DNA from: Patiria miniata
Taxonomy: Eukaryota; Echinodermata; Asteroidea; Valvatida; Asterinidae
Length of the DNA stretch: 64,000 bases
NCBI RefSeq assembly: GCF_015706575.1
Contig: NW_024037065.1
Span: 930,001 to 994,000, forward strand
Reading direction: 5' to 3'
The position numbers were made by a program, and so were the translations under genes. The notes beneath the pieces were generated by a model. The model saw nothing but the letters and a program-made list of their open reading frames with translations. It was not told where the DNA came from and did not search any database. Shown one piece after another: positions 44,409 to 57,800 of this stretch; position 1 is the stretch's first letter; every line of letters begins with the position of its first letter.

Positions 44409-45108
44409 GAGGTACCTTAGTGACCAATATGCCAAGGATCGTGACACGGTGGACAAAAGCACCATTTTTTCACCAAAGCATCTCCATGGTATACCTTTTC
44501 GAAAAATAGACGGACGCAAAAATTTGGATGATAGGAAGGGCATGTTTGACGTCATTATGACGTCATCAGCTAATTATAACATGAAAAAAAGTAAAATGAC
44601 AATAATCTTCAGAACTAAAAGCATCACAACAACAAATGTGGTATCAAATTAAAGGGGACAACCAGATCTTTCATTTGAGTGGTATGTCATTGGGAAGGAA
44701 TGTAGTTAAGGGTAATTTCTGGGTCAAAAACATCTTTTTTTGGTCAAAAACCTGATTTTTTTGGCTAAAATCATGGATTTTGGGTAATCACTCTGACATC
44801 ATATTTTAACATGCAAACAGTAGTGGTATTGTGAGATGTTGCTTTCACGTCAGAGAGAAAGATTCAAATTCTATGCCAAAGAGTTTTTGTAATTGATTAT
44901 AACATCATAAAAGTTTAAACTTGTTCCAAAGATCGGCGGAAAAGTGAAGTACCTCAGTTAAAAAAATCGTGACACGGGTGGACAAAACCACCATTTTCAC
45001 ACCAAAGCATCTCCATGGTTTACCTTTTCCAAAAAAAATGGTAAGATGCAAAAAAATTAGATGATGGGAAGGGCTATTTATGACGTCATTATGACATCAT
45101 CGGCTAAT
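44409..45108 (+). repeat. Direct duplication of a roughly 165-bp segment, 540 bp apart
   Basis: About 44409-44572 and 44946-45108 align: CGTGACACG(G)GTGGACAAAA, CACCAAAGCATCTCCATGGT, GATGATGGGAAGGGC, and GACGTCATTATGAC(G/A)TCATC at the end. The TGACGTCA pair is shared with the 35880 and 42580 segments. The intervening 370 bp show no gene. Confidence 0.75.
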
Positions 45109-45665
45109 ATTATTACACACTTATACACTAACATTGAGAAATTAGTTAGGAATAAGCCATGGACCGTTTTTTTCACCTTTAATATACGTTTCTGAGATCA
45201 AGGAAATCAATGCAGTTGCCAATTTATGTTATTAGACTATGTTCAAAAGATTTAAATACAAATAGTTTGATAAAATGAGGGATTTTTCCTAATTAAACGT
45301 TTCAAATTAAATATGTATGTACATGTACATTACACCCTTGCTCCTATGCCCTGTTGTGATCGATGATTCGTTAAAATGCAATGCCTAGCTTATGTCATGA
45401 TAATGTCAAAGCACTTATGTCAAAACACTGGGGACCACCACGCCCATAAAACCCTGCTTAATACCATATTATTGCTATTGTTGCATTGTCAGAAAAAAAT
45501 ATGAAGTATTCCCAGCCTCATTGATTCTACAATAAGGATTGATATTAAACGCTCTAATTTATATTCAAGGCAAGTAATTACATTGCTCAAAGCTCGACAT
45601 CATAGCACAGATGGAATGCGTCTGATAGCTGTATCAGTAATAAGCTAGCTGTAACTGCAAACAAA

Positions 45666-46285
45666 TCATTTCTGACAGTTGCAACTGCAAAGTTCTGTGC
45701 ACGGTAGATCAGCTTTCATGCACTTGCAACGATTGGCACAACCGGCTTGAGATTTGCATCCACATTTGATGAGCTCTTTGCATGCCTCGGCTGCTTCTGG
45801 AATGGTCATCCAAACTGGGGTCCAGTGGTCATTCTGTATTGTCCATCCCCATCCCTCCGGGGATGGAACCTTGGGCTGTGCCTGTCGACTTGTTGTCCAG
45901 ATGCCACCTTGGTAGACTACCCTCTTGATGTGTTGGAGCAAGGCATCCTAAGTGAATAAAATGAGGAAAAATCGAAGTTCTGTTGTGGCCGTCATGACAA
46001 AATTACGCCAAAAAGTGATGAAGTAAAAGTAAAAAAAAAACTATGCCTTTGTCATGAAGTTATGACATGAACGCAAGCTGTCATAAAAAAATAGAAGTGA
46101 CTATCTTCATAAAAAGAGGGCAAACATAATATTTACCGGAGTTGGGGGGATGTTCTCCAAACTTCTCTTTTGCTTGCAGAAGAGCTCTCTGCGTGCATCG
46201 TTGATCGAGGCCAGGTTGCTTGTTACGTCATACATGAGCACCGTAAATCGTTCCAGACATTGGATGTGTTGTGTTGTGACATCGA
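45666..46285 (-). CDS. CXC cysteine-rich C-terminal exons of an uncharacterised protein
   Basis: Two exons, 46285-46137 and 45947-45666, join in phase 0 (CCG|GAT) with GTAAAT and TTCACTTAG signals. They read VTTQHIQCLERFTVLMYD...INDARRELFCKQKRSLENIP, then ALLQHIKRVVYQGGIW, PSPEGWGWT, EACKELIKCGCK and a tail of C-x-C-x5-C-x3-C-x-C-x6-C-x3-C-x-C-x-C to TGA. The tail resembles tesmin/CXC-type zinc-binding repeats and, from memory, the ends of many uncharacterised invertebrate proteins. The first exon starts in the phase left by recombinase exon 47224-47017 (G|TC), so it could be the tail of that gene, or the end of a separate gene with lost 5' exons. Confidence 0.6.
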
Positions 46286-46616
46286 CTGGTTGAAATGGGT
46301 GTTTTCAAATAATTCGTTCAAAAAATCCCGATTTTGTTCAAAAAGTTCACTTCATGCTTTTTGAAACATCCCTTTAGCAAAATAATGGAGTGTTCAGCTG
46401 GCGAGTAAGATGTAAACAACCCTTTTATGGAGATTGACGCGCACGTACCATGTTCTGCGCGATGTCACGCAGAACGCACCTGGGGCGTTGCGTTTTGAAT
46501 TTAGAACTATAAAATTCTGACTCGCTTGTAGTGTTGCGCATGCCTACGTGAGGATTGTGAACGTTCAACCAATGAAACGGTAAGAGGCACTGGATTTTTA
46601 GGAGTCCACATTTTAT

Positions 46617-46750
46617 TGTGACACTGGAAAAGTGTTTAAGACCAGCTAGCCATGTCTTTACCATCCGTTTAATACCGGCCACGTGACGGGCTCTCGACCA
46701 AAAGGAATAGCTAAACTGTCTGAGGTATTTATGAATTACAGTAAAAGTGA
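46617..46750 (+). repeat. Dispersed repeat family R1, copy 3
   Basis: GTGACACTGGAAAAGTGTTT, then GGCCACGTGACGG, then ACTGTCTGAGGTATTTATGA. It is most similar to 41700-41830. It lies between the recombinase exon at 47017 and the CXC exon at 46285, where the rest of a recombinase domain would be expected. Confidence 0.6.
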
Positions 46751-47016
46751 AGCTACGTTGCGTTCAAACGACAAGAGTTTTAGGTGAAGCTACCCGATAG
46801 CTAGCCCCGGATAGCCCCTCCTCAGAACAACCTCATTGATACATTTTTTTAATCTTACTTTGATACTGTAAAACACTACTCCATTGATTCCAACCCATAG
46901 TTAAGAAATAACTTGCACACAGTGTTCGTTATGGCATAAATTAATTTACAGGGCCTGTTAACATGACTTTTTCAGATACAATGTAGATAGAACATCTGAC
47001 TGACCCATGTACTCAC

Positions 47017-50000
47017 CGTTGAAGCTGCTGGCTGACACGGGTGACTGACAGGCCTCCCCCGTGCCAGGAAAAAAAGGTGATGCCGGCTTCTGAATAGCTT
47101 TGGGCTGGCACCCTGGAGTGTGCTGTCTGCCGTGTAACTCGTATATGGCCATCCATCTGTTCATGGCATCATCCAAGGACACCAACTGAGCCCCATATGT
47201 CCCTTTTGTCTTGTGGTCTTTTACCTGTTGTTGCATATCAGAATAATCAACAAATTATTGAACAGTCTTCTTTCTTATAGGTCGCTTTAGGGAAAAATGA
47301 GTGTTGTCTATGTATGTAACTATTCCCATACTTTGATCAACTGTTCCGCCTGAAAACCCTTTAAAAGATATGCACGTTAACGAAATTTGGCTTACAATTG
47401 AAAGTGATATTTAGGACTTTGCAAAAACAGTGTTTATTGCCACTTAACCCTATCTCCTTATCTCCTTACTGACTTTTACAAAGCACGTACATGTAGACCA
47501 AATCTATCAAAATCCAGCATTCGCTGGGCTTTACAAATTACTTCCTGCAAAATCCACTATTTGTGGACCTTGATGGACAGTACTGTCGCAACGACAAAAT
47601 AAACTGAATGCCCTGGTAGTGCTTCAGGGCTCTTGGCCTACATGTACATGTAAGACTATTGTAGTCCACCTCAGACCTCCAGGACTGTGTCCCCCAAATA
47701 CATGTATAAAGTCTGCCATAATGAGAGGGGGGAGATGGATTTTGATGTAGATAGGGTGGTTCTGGGTTAAAACAAATTAACACATATAAAATAGCTTGGC
47801 GTTTCATTGACAATCTCCATCCTTACCTTAATGACAAACACCTTTTCAAAATTTTGATCCAGGAATTCCTCACGCCTTTGGAATTCCTGGAGGGTTATGT
47901 TAGTGGCAACTCCACTTCGAGGTGCTCCACGGAACAGCAGTTCTGCAATTAAGCAGTCTCGGAGTTGGAGCACCTGATTTGGCAGATTGCCTCCGTGGCC
48001 CTCATCGACGTGGATTTGTAGTTGCGCTTAAAAGGACAAAATGAATGGTAAGAGCAAAGTAATTGTTATAAATTTATGTCAAATTGTGATCACCACGTAA
48101 TAGGGGCCAAGACCTTTCTGCCCTGGTATGAAAAGGCTCCCCCGATTAGTTCGCACTCTTGAATAAAATGTGTCACCTGCATTTTTGGAAGGCCAGCTCC
48201 AGTACATGACAATTACCCTAGTCTTTTCACCAGTAGTCGATAAGTTGATGCACCTAGCTCATTTTAAAGCATAGGTCGGACAGGTCTACGTACCAGGCGA
48301 TGGTGGGCTGAATACCGGGTTTTTTTTTTATCACAGTCCCTTTTTAGTTAAATAGTGATCTCCAAGACAGTTTGCGCGACCATTCTCATTGGTCAAAAGC
48401 CCATCAGGCGGATGGTTTTAATTGACTATTTCAAGTTGTATAGTTAACCCCTTATTTAATATTTTCTCTGTAACTTACATGCAATGTTTACGATGTCCAT
48501 TTTTATTTTGGTCAGGAACGTCTTGACGTCCTCGTTCTGGAGCATCAACTCTGAGAAGATAAACATTCAAGCTACCATATGAACTTCTCAATTTGGTCAG
48601 CAATGTATAAAGTTTTAACAAGGCTGGCAATTGACCTGTTTGTTGAGCTTCTCGAAAAACATTCACAAAATTGTAAGTTACAAAGAAAATTTTCCAAACC
48701 TGGAAAACAAATCAAAAGTAGAGACGGCAGGATAAGGATTGTGGAATAGAATTGCCATTATGACAAAAATGACCCAAAAAAATGGTAATTGATTCGTTAT
48801 TTTGTTTCCTCTCACAAACATCCCTTTGTGACTTCAAAAGTATTGTACGGGACCGAAAATCGTTTTCTTTAACCTTCTTCTATTTAATCAGTCAAAGCCA
48901 GTCAAAATTTCCTTGCACTTCACCTGCTAGATTTAAAACATGCTATTCACCAACTGCCAGTTATGTCAATCAGACACTGTACTCTGTCTAGTCGAAATCT
49001 GTCAACAGACAATAGCAGGCAAGTTGTGGGCACAGCTGGTTTATCCATTACCCCCCGCCAAAGCACAGCTGTATCATGTTGCATAAACATTCACAACCAG
49101 TCAATCCTGGTCAAATGGCTTGGAATTCTGGACTGTTGATTTTGACTGCTCAAAGTACATGTACTTGGCACAGAATATATGGTTGCAATCAAGAAGTTTA
49201 AAGGGTTTTGAGATTTTCATTGTTTCTTTCTTTTTAGATTTGTGCTTACAATTTTGATTACTTTCACCTACATGTACATATACAGTTCAATTGATGATAA
49301 TGTGGTAAACTCTATATCTGGCAATTTTAAGTGTTTTTATGTTGACTTTAAAGACTAAAGCCATGCTCGCATTAGACTTTTCTTCAATTCAACTTACCGC
49401 GGCATTCTTTAGCGTGAATCTACCACGGGTTAAAACTTGGACTTCTTTTACACTAACGGAGCATATATTTGCGTCACATTAGCGTCACATATATAATGTC
49501 ACATTAGGGGCCTGGGAACAATAACCATTGACCTTGCAGATTGGCATAATAACCTTAGACCTAGCAGATAATTTTCGCACGCGGAATCAGTCGGGTTCTT
49601 GAAGCGATGCACGTATTGTAAATCATAGTATTTAAAACCTGTTCATCAGGCCAAGAGATAATTTTAGCAGCTCATATGTCCCGATTAACAAGTATGTGTC
49701 GAGAGGCAATTGTAGTAAAGTGCCTTGCCTACGAACACAAACAGGCCAAAACATAATTTTGTATGCAGCTCACAGATACCCCTTGACTGTCATGTATCGA
49801 GAGAGGCAAATATATTACAGCGCCTTGCCTAAGAACACAAACACCATGAGTCCTGTCGGACTCAAACAGATTCAGTAACCACTGGACAATGGTCATATAC
49901 AAACAGCCCATTCACCTTATACATGTAGGAGATTGGACACAGGCAGAGGATGCTATTTGGCTGGAGTGCAACAAAATTAAAACAGCGCCGTCCTGTTGTG

Positions 50001-51434
50001 TACGCCACATCTCAAAAAGCGCTCCAGCACCTGCTTACCTAAAATCGCGCAAGGCATGGTGGGAATCAACATGGCGCATCAAGTTCGTATCCATGGGGTT
50101 GTCACGATGCTGATGCATTGAATTGGGAAAATGACTTCATTATTTAAAGCGGTGATTTCGAGACATGGCTGGCAGTACATACCATTACGTCCTCTTGACT
50201 GAAAATTCTCAGTCTGCCATCGCTATCATTTTTACTTGCTTCTAACCTGATCAAACTCTCACAAAATTGATCAAATCTGCCATGATTTCGATAAGAAGAA
50301 ATCAGGGCGTCGAGGTTTTGACGGTACAGCGATTGTGTACTTACTGGCCGTGTACGTAACGAAAAGTCCAACTTAAATTTTTTGACTCATAATTAGCAGT
50401 ATTTAAAACCAAGAACATATTGTCATTTCAGCGTTGGGGTTTTGATTTTTTTAAAGAGAAAATTTTGGTTGTAAGCGACAATTAAAGATGACAATATGCA
50501 CCACAAAAATAGAGATAGTGATCATTGCGCACTAGCACTCACCGTGAATTCCAAGCTGCGTGTTGCGTAAAAGTGTGTGGGAAATTCGCCTTCTACCAAA
50601 AGATACTTGTGTTCAAAAGTACAAACTTAGGGGTGCCAAAATGGAGAAAAGACTTCCTGAGATCATAGGAGTCATTTTAGAAAGAAACACGCTCCTTTAT
50701 AGGGAATTTCATAGGGAATTTCAAAGAAAGCGGACTACGGAAAACCCACTTCATAATCGCCTGTGTGCAGCCACGGCCGCGGTAGTGCCGTACCATACAC
50801 AATGACGATGGGTCAGGGAGCCATACTACCATTTTCCCGCGCACACTGTGTAGTTGTGCTGTATACAGGAAGTGATATTGTGTGCATAGCGTTTTACAGC
50901 GCGGAGCTGTTCGCATTGAACTTTTAACAACTCAGTTACCTTGGCTGCGCGGAAGTCTTCCACGACCTCTTTCGGCCTGTTAATTTTACATCACGGTCAT
51001 GGTAAGTTGACAGGGACGTCAGTTTAGCATGTGTCTGCATTTGATATAATTTTGTCGCGGTAACTTAACCAAAAAAGTCCAATGCGAACACAGCTTAAGG
51101 TGGAAAGATTATCATCAACTTTATCGTTGGATAAAGTGAGTGTACCAATTCAGTGAGACATGGTGGCAGTCAAAATGAAAATTTACATGAACAAATGTAC
51201 GTACTGTTTATGCCTGACTTCAGCTCCTGCTCACGAATGGCAACCGCCTTCCTGAGGGACGTGGTAAGGTCAGTAGTCATGTCCCTTATTCGGGCAAGCA
51301 GGGCCTCAGACTGGCTGTACCTTCGCCTCCACTCCGGATGCATATGGATGAAGTGTGCAAGCTTGGAGAGAGACAACAGGTATGTGCATTGTGTCTTGGC
51401 CTGCCTATTCTCTGCCTGGAGGAATTTCAGCATT
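47017..51434 (-). CDS. Second tyrosine-recombinase-family gene (partial, paralogue of 43977-31293)
   Basis: Exons are 51434-51214, 48550-48479, 48026-47827 and 47224-47017. Phases agree (1, 1, 0, ending 1). They encode FLQAENRQAKTQCTYLLSLS...TTSLRKAVAIREQELKS, ELMLQNEDVKTFLTKIKMDI, LRDCLIAELLFRGAPRSGVA (catalytic Arg) and VKDHKTKGTYGAQLVSLDDA (catalytic Lys), ending SPFFPGTGEACQS. Exon order and boundaries follow the other copy (same position before VxxxKT). The 51214 donor appears to be GC (CAG|GCATAA), which is uncommon. No exon carrying the Arg-His-Tyr half was found before the CXC exons, so the enzyme would be incomplete. N-terminal exons above 51434 were not found. Confidence 0.65.
49690..49905 (-). 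mobile_element. Reverse-oriented tRNA-derived SINE with internal duplication
   Basis: On minus, CCAGTGGTTACTGAATCTGT and TGAGTCCGACAGG resemble a degraded tRNA head. The plus strand shows AGTGCCTTGCCTACGAACAC and its repeat GCGCCTTGCCTAAGAACAC, words typical of invertebrate SINE bodies. It lies in an intron of the second recombinase gene. Confidence 0.5.
50183..50371 (-). CDS. Unassigned exon-like ORF
   Basis: It reads LDFSLRTRPVSTQSLYRQNL, then ALISSYRNHGRFDQFCESLI, and ends in EDVM before a good donor (GTATGTAC). Composition is protein-like. Its phase 0 end does not fit the 48550 exon (phase 1), so it is either an alternative exon or another gene's. Confidence 0.35.
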
Positions 51435-51792
51435 CTGAAGAGTGGTTCATAAAAGAAAATGTTAGTGACACATTTTTCAAGTCACTGTTGAGATTTGTAC
51501 GAAACTTGTCACTTTAAACTTGTATGTTTTTGTTCAAAGCTTCATTATTTCCAAATTATCAGTGGTCAACCTGTTATTTTTTTAAAGTTGTTATTGAGTC
51601 AATATGTACACGTTTTTGCATCAAATCAGTTCAATCAGTTTATAGTCTAACATGAACTTTTATACTGATATTACTTTTGGTTTCCTCTTTAGAGGTTCAT
51701 TCAGAATTAGACTGAGGAATGTCATTACTCTGTTAACCAGTGAGGAGAAAAGTAAATGTATACATGTATTAGTAATGGAATCTTTTTCTAGG

Positions 51793-51864
51793 TTTGAAAC
51801 AAACATTGATCCAAACATTGTCAGTGGTGGATTGGACGGGGGATGTGAAGCACTTGCGTTGTAG
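51793..51864 (+). CDS. Possible terminal exon (unknown protein)
   Basis: CTTTTTCTAG precedes FETNIDPNIVSGGLDGGCEA, then LAL and a TAG stop. The sequence looks like protein but no partner exon was found on this strand. Confidence 0.2.
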   Translation, partial: FETNIDPNIVSGGLDGGCEALAL

Positions 51865-51869
51865 ACTAT

Positions 51870-54800
51870 TGTATGTTGGGTGTCACAAAAGTGTGAGTAT
51901 TTTTATGTAGCATGTCATGTACTGTAAACAAAGACAAAAAGTATTTACTCAAGTATCAGAAAAGATTAGTAACTGATGTGGGGTGGGATGGGGAGGGGAG
52001 AGATGAAAGGGGTTGCAATTAAATTTATATTTTGAGTTGCCCACTAACAGAATTCAGGCTATATATGTATTCTCATAATCTTGGTTGTGCATAGTAACAT
52101 TATGATCAGGATGTAGTTTTTGCGTATTAATTTAAACATGCTCATTTTTGTTATCTCATTTGTTAATACATATTTTTATGCTCTCAAAGCAGTACTATAG
52201 AAATGTACACCGGCATAGGTAGGGTGCAGGGTAGGGTCATATTCCCCCATCTCCAAGCATTTCTGTATTATTTAGCTCATTTCACGGTGCTGTGTTTGTT
52301 TGTTGTTAATTCATATCAAAGCTTTAAAATAAGAGGGATTGTAAATGCTCCTTAGAATCGAAAGTTTGTTTCTGTTTGTTTATTTTTTTGTTTTTAAGGA
52401 TTGCACTGCTTGGATGTGATAAGGACCCTGTGCACAATAACTTTCAGTACATGTACACCATCCATACACATAAGCGTAAGGGGCTTGTCTTACTTCAAGA
52501 GTAGTTCTCATGCATGTCATTCGCATGCACGGCTCAGTGCCAAATGTTAAAATTTGAAAAGTGATATTACATTTCCCTTGGCCATTGTTTGTTGAGGCTA
52601 TCAAGTTCAAAGCAATGTGTTGTGGTATATATTTGTATGAACACTATGTACTGATGACTGTGTAACCCCTGGCAAATGTATTACTCGTACAAGGGTATGG
52701 GGGTGGGGGGGGGGGGGGGGGGCAACGGGGGCCATACCTCCCCCCCCCCCATTTTTCTTTATATTATAGATTAAGTCAGAAAAGGGCATTTTTCATAGGT
52801 CTACCTCATTTCCCTTCCTTCAAACAGCGTGTAAAATAAAGGTCCAAAATGTACATTCATCCCCTCAGAAATGCCAGAAAAGGTTAAATGAAAAAAAGAT
52901 AAATCTTATGATGATTCAACTCTGCTTAACTTTTCAACCTGTTTTCCTTGAGGTTTGCCTTATTTTACAACTGAAGGCAATGGATTCTCTGTTTAACCAA
53001 CACGTAACTTGTCAAGCTTTTTCTGTACTTGAAAGTACAAGGGGTACAAGGAGGGCATCCCCCCCATGTTCTTTTTCAAGGATATTTTGCGCTTGACCGA
53101 CCGTTGCCGCACTCGGCACACCCACATCCCCCCCCCCCCTTTCAGCAGCGAACTTCTGTTGATTCGCCTATATTTACTCCAATTTACAAATAGGTTTACA
53201 ATTGACTGTAGAGCAGTATTCTAGCTAGCAGTTAAAGTCATTCACATGTATGTCCGTCTCTTTCCGCAGGTATATTATGGCATATATCTACATACTTGTA
53301 CTTCATTACGCAAGTTGTGTTCCGGCTAGGGCTGCCAACACCTCCCCCACCCCCAGAACATTGATCCTGAGACTGAGGTATTTCAGGCTATATTGCTCCA
53401 AAGCCAACAGGTACACTAAAAGCATTTTAAATGCACAAGACATTTTTTAGTTTCAATATTTTTTTTGTTTTAATCTTTTTTTTTTAGCAAATATTTTTGT
53501 TAACATCATTTTTTCAAAAAGAGGAAGATAAGGACCATTAAAAAAAAAACTATTGAACAATGGCCAAAAAAAGACCTATTTAGCTTACACAATATGTGCC
53601 ATCCCTAGGAGGAGGCCCTCTTTATATTTTGATTGTTCTGGATGGTCGTCTACTAGTTGATAACCACAAAAACCTTCAAAAGTGCTCATTGAACAATATA
53701 GTACAGCTATATTAGAATCATCTGAACTTCTGAATTAAACTTCTTTTAATTATTGGGCCTGAAATTAAAAAAAAAAAGTATTACGCAGCCTCAAAATAGG
53801 CAGCGGGCATGGACAAGCAACTGATTTTTTTTTTTACTGGACCTTATATACAATATTTTAGGTCAAAGTTGGCAGCCCTGCATTGGCCCAATTTCAGGGC
53901 ACTGCTTAACCCAGAACTCCGCACTTACGATAACCATTCTGCGCTAACCGCAAGATTCCCCCCCCCCTTGCAGGCTACGCCGCTGTTTAAGTACATCAGG
54001 GGTGTGAAACCTCAGCTTTAAATCGATTTCAGCTTGATTTGATTTGGATTTCAGCTTTTTTCCCTCACTTGCTGTGTACAAAAGTTTAGGAGATTTCCAA
54101 AGTTCAGCTTTTTTACACCTTTTTCAGCTGTTTTCAGCTATTTTTATCAGTGGTCACTCACACCCCTGGTACATGTGCATGTACAAAATAATGATTCTGT
54201 ACTATCAGATGCCTATTTTGGTTTAAGTTAACAATAGCACTTCGCACCAATGACGTCAGTTTTGCCCGGATGTCAGACAAACATTCCACCACTTACGCGT
54301 TTACCGCATCATCGACGCGCCAAACTGCACTGCCAGTAACGTAAGTCCACACGCGAGTAAACATAAAACTTGGACATGTACGCGCGCGTATGTTAGCGAA
54401 ATTTGACACGTTTGTCTGAGATCCGGGTACTTAGCTTCTACTTTTAGCATTAGTGCGGAGTGATATTTAGTATTTCGTTGTATTGTTATTATTTTGGTTT
54501 ATTGCAATTTTAATTTGTATGTATGCAAATTCTATTTCAGTTTGCATATTTTGGGGAAAATATATTTTCCTCTTTGAAGACAGTAGCAAAGGGACAGGGC
54601 AAGAAGGGGACGGGGCTGGATCAGTAAGAAATGTATTATTTGTTTATGCATGGCCTTATCTTCTAATGTTGTTAGAGTCTCAACTGTATTTAGCAGGCGA
54701 GTGTTGGGTTTTCCCTAGTTATCATAGGCCTAAGACATGGTAGGAGTTTTTTTTTGGAATAAAAGCCTTTCAAGATAACTGCATTGTACGTTTATATGGT

Positions 54801-57800
54801 AAAAACTAAAAGCCCTGTTAAAGGTTTACTGTTAAAATATCATGCCCCCTTGTGGAATGTAACTTAAAAATCAACGGTTGTCATCGTAGCACTAATTAGC
54901 AGCTAACGTTAGGTTTGGGAGTTTGGAAATATAACATGTATAAAGTGGTTATTTGTGTTTCATGATTAAGGTTAGCTTCTAACATTACCCATTGTAGCAT
55001 ATTTCAGATTTTTAAAATTAATGTTTCACTGAATCGTACAAGCGTTGTAAGTTTATATTATTCATCTTTCAAGTCTTTATTGAGTTTGTACTTGCCCTTT
55101 TGTCTAGTATGTGTTGTGTGCGGCGATGCGCGTATACGCACATATGCGCCCACGACATGCATATATACGTGTGAACGTGTACCGAATCTACACAGCTCCG
55201 GTCGGCCAGATTTTCTGAATTATTCAACTGTTTGAATCGCGCGCGCGACTGATTATTATCATATTCACAAAGGGCATAGGTTAAAGGTCTTTGGGAATAG
55301 ATTTGGGAATATTGGGAAACAAAAAAAGTAAGTATAGAATGTTTCAAAGCAAAATAATGTATTATATGAAACGGGTTAATTCTGAACAAGTTCGTTTTCT
55401 TGCATCGGTCGGGACGAGGGACCCTGGCAACGAGCGTTGTGCAACGCCGTACTGTTTCCCTTAAACCAAACAGGAGGCCCTCTTTCGTTGAAACGGAGAA
55501 AAGGGTTTCGAAAAGTTAAAACTGTGCAATGTCAGGGGAAAGCTATGGAAAATGTTACAATCGTCTCAATTATGTCGTATAAGTTTTTAAATTAGACTCG
55601 CGCATTTATCCTGAACAACTGATGCTTCCCCTGTTAACATTGGCCTGCAAACTTAAAAATTAAGAGGAATTTCAAAAGTGTAAGTGAAATATTTGGAATA
55701 CCCTTAGACCAAAATTAGACGGGAAAATGCTCTTAACACCATTTTTCTAAAGCTTAATTTCTACCACTTTTTTTGGGGGGGGCAAGTAAATTCTAAAAAG
55801 TATCCAGTTCCTCAAAACAAATTGGCAATCAGAAACGCGATGGAACTTGAAAAAAAAGAACGACTTCAATAAAAAAGGGGCTCTATTTAACTACCCTTAG
55901 ACCAAAATTTTCACCCAATTTTGCATGCTCGAACTACTCAAAAACACAAATTTTTGTAACTTTCCAACATTCTATTAAATACATTCTGTTAAATAAGCTT
56001 GAAAAAGGCTGTTTAACACTTTTACAATACAATGATGGGAAAATCGAGCTTCTCTCGGTTTAGGGGGATAAAAGGTAATGTACCAAAGTGTCAAAACGAA
56101 CGAAAAAAAAAAATCTGCGCCGATCCGACACTTGATCAGGGTAAGGACTTCAGAAGGTCTTCAGAGCAATTTTATTTTGGTGATGAAAGCTGGAATCTTA
56201 AAAATTACTTTACTAATCTTAAAGAATGAGGACATTCGTTCTTGCTTTCCGAAGCAAGAACGTAATTCGCCCAAAAGAAGTAATTTTATTAGGTAATCCA
56301 CTCTTAGACCAACGGCAATACTCTGTAGGTAGTTCTGAGAACTAGTCACACCTGCTACTCTTCTCAGGAAACTCTTTGTTTTGTTTTAAATACGGCACTC
56401 AAGTATACAATACTCCCATAATAACCCTACACAAATTAGAATGAGCAGTAGAGCATTCGGATTTTCCCATGCCTTAAATTAGGAACATATTGTCCGAAAT
56501 GGATTCATCAGTGGGCAAACGTTTCAACGGTTAGACACGGAATCCAAACACAACTCGCACAAAATGTAGATAGAATCACAGAAAATAAAAAGGAAAAAAC
56601 ACTACTGCTGTATAATTACAAATCTACATGTATTGCCATAACAATATGGACAACAAGGCCTTCAATACCTGACTAATTTGACTGCACAAACACTTTGGCA
56701 TAAAGGCCGTTCATATTGGGATCGAGTCATTTCAAAGGATACTTAAAGAAAACCAAAACACATGATCACGGCATGATTAAGATAATGTAGTCAATTGAAA
56801 GGGAATTTTAAGCAATTGATCAATTAATTGATCTGTGAAGTAGGGTTGTTCGGTAGGTGAAAAAATATAAAACTTGAAGAAAACAGAAATGCTGTTGCGC
56901 CCAGATGGCTGAATTAAAAGTGCGTATCATGGTAAATCAGTAGTGAAACAGCGTTTTTACTTGGGTTGGTTGCCCAAAATATGGTCTCAAAACTACAAAA
57001 TTAAATGAGATGATGTCCGTTTCTATTTGTATTGACAATCTCCTGTTCTGGCCCGAGAAAGCACAATTGGGTTTTAGTGAAGACCAAAAAATAAAAAAAA
57101 ACCAAAATATCGTTTTCTTACTCAGAGTTTTAATGCATGATATTTGATGAAAAGTTTTAAAAAGACTTTGATGAATCTATACATGTTGCCTTAGAGGCGT
57201 ACCCAGGATTATAAGCAGGGAGTTTTAAATGCAATGGTTTGGGATCTCCGAACTGGGGGGGGGGGGGGGGTTGAACGGGAAAGATCAGAATTTATTAAAA
57301 AGGCCATAAAATCCTGCAATCTGGTGCATTTTAAATTCCCCCGGAGACGATTTTTTTTCTTAAGCAAGGATTTTGTTTAATACGGAGGAGAAAAGGGGAA
57401 ATTGTTCGACACTAACCCCCGCCTGCTTACGCCATTGTCCCTGTGCCATTATGAATAAATCGTCGGTTGAATACAAAAAGGGGGGGGGGGGTGGAATATT
57501 GTATTGCGTTAGTATATAATCAAACAAGCGAAACTGATGAAAGTTGATCGATTCCAGCCGCATCCAATGGAGAGAGGGAAGACTAAACAAGTAATTACTG
57601 CGGTAAAGGTTTCATTTCGAGGGGATTTGTTTTGCTTTTTTTTGAGGGGGGGGGGGGAACGACTGAATTTTTTGTTTCAAATTTGTTCCTTTTAAAGGGG
57701 GGGGGGCTTGCCCTCATTATGCCCACGTGGATTAATCGTTAAATTTAGGCACAGTCGGCACATAGGAGCATTTATACATGATTTGGGGGTCATAATCTTT

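Noticed and set aside
48475-48666. 63-codon minus ORF as a separate gene
   Set aside because: It overlaps exon 48550-48479 in another frame; the exon frame is the one that joins its neighbours in phase.
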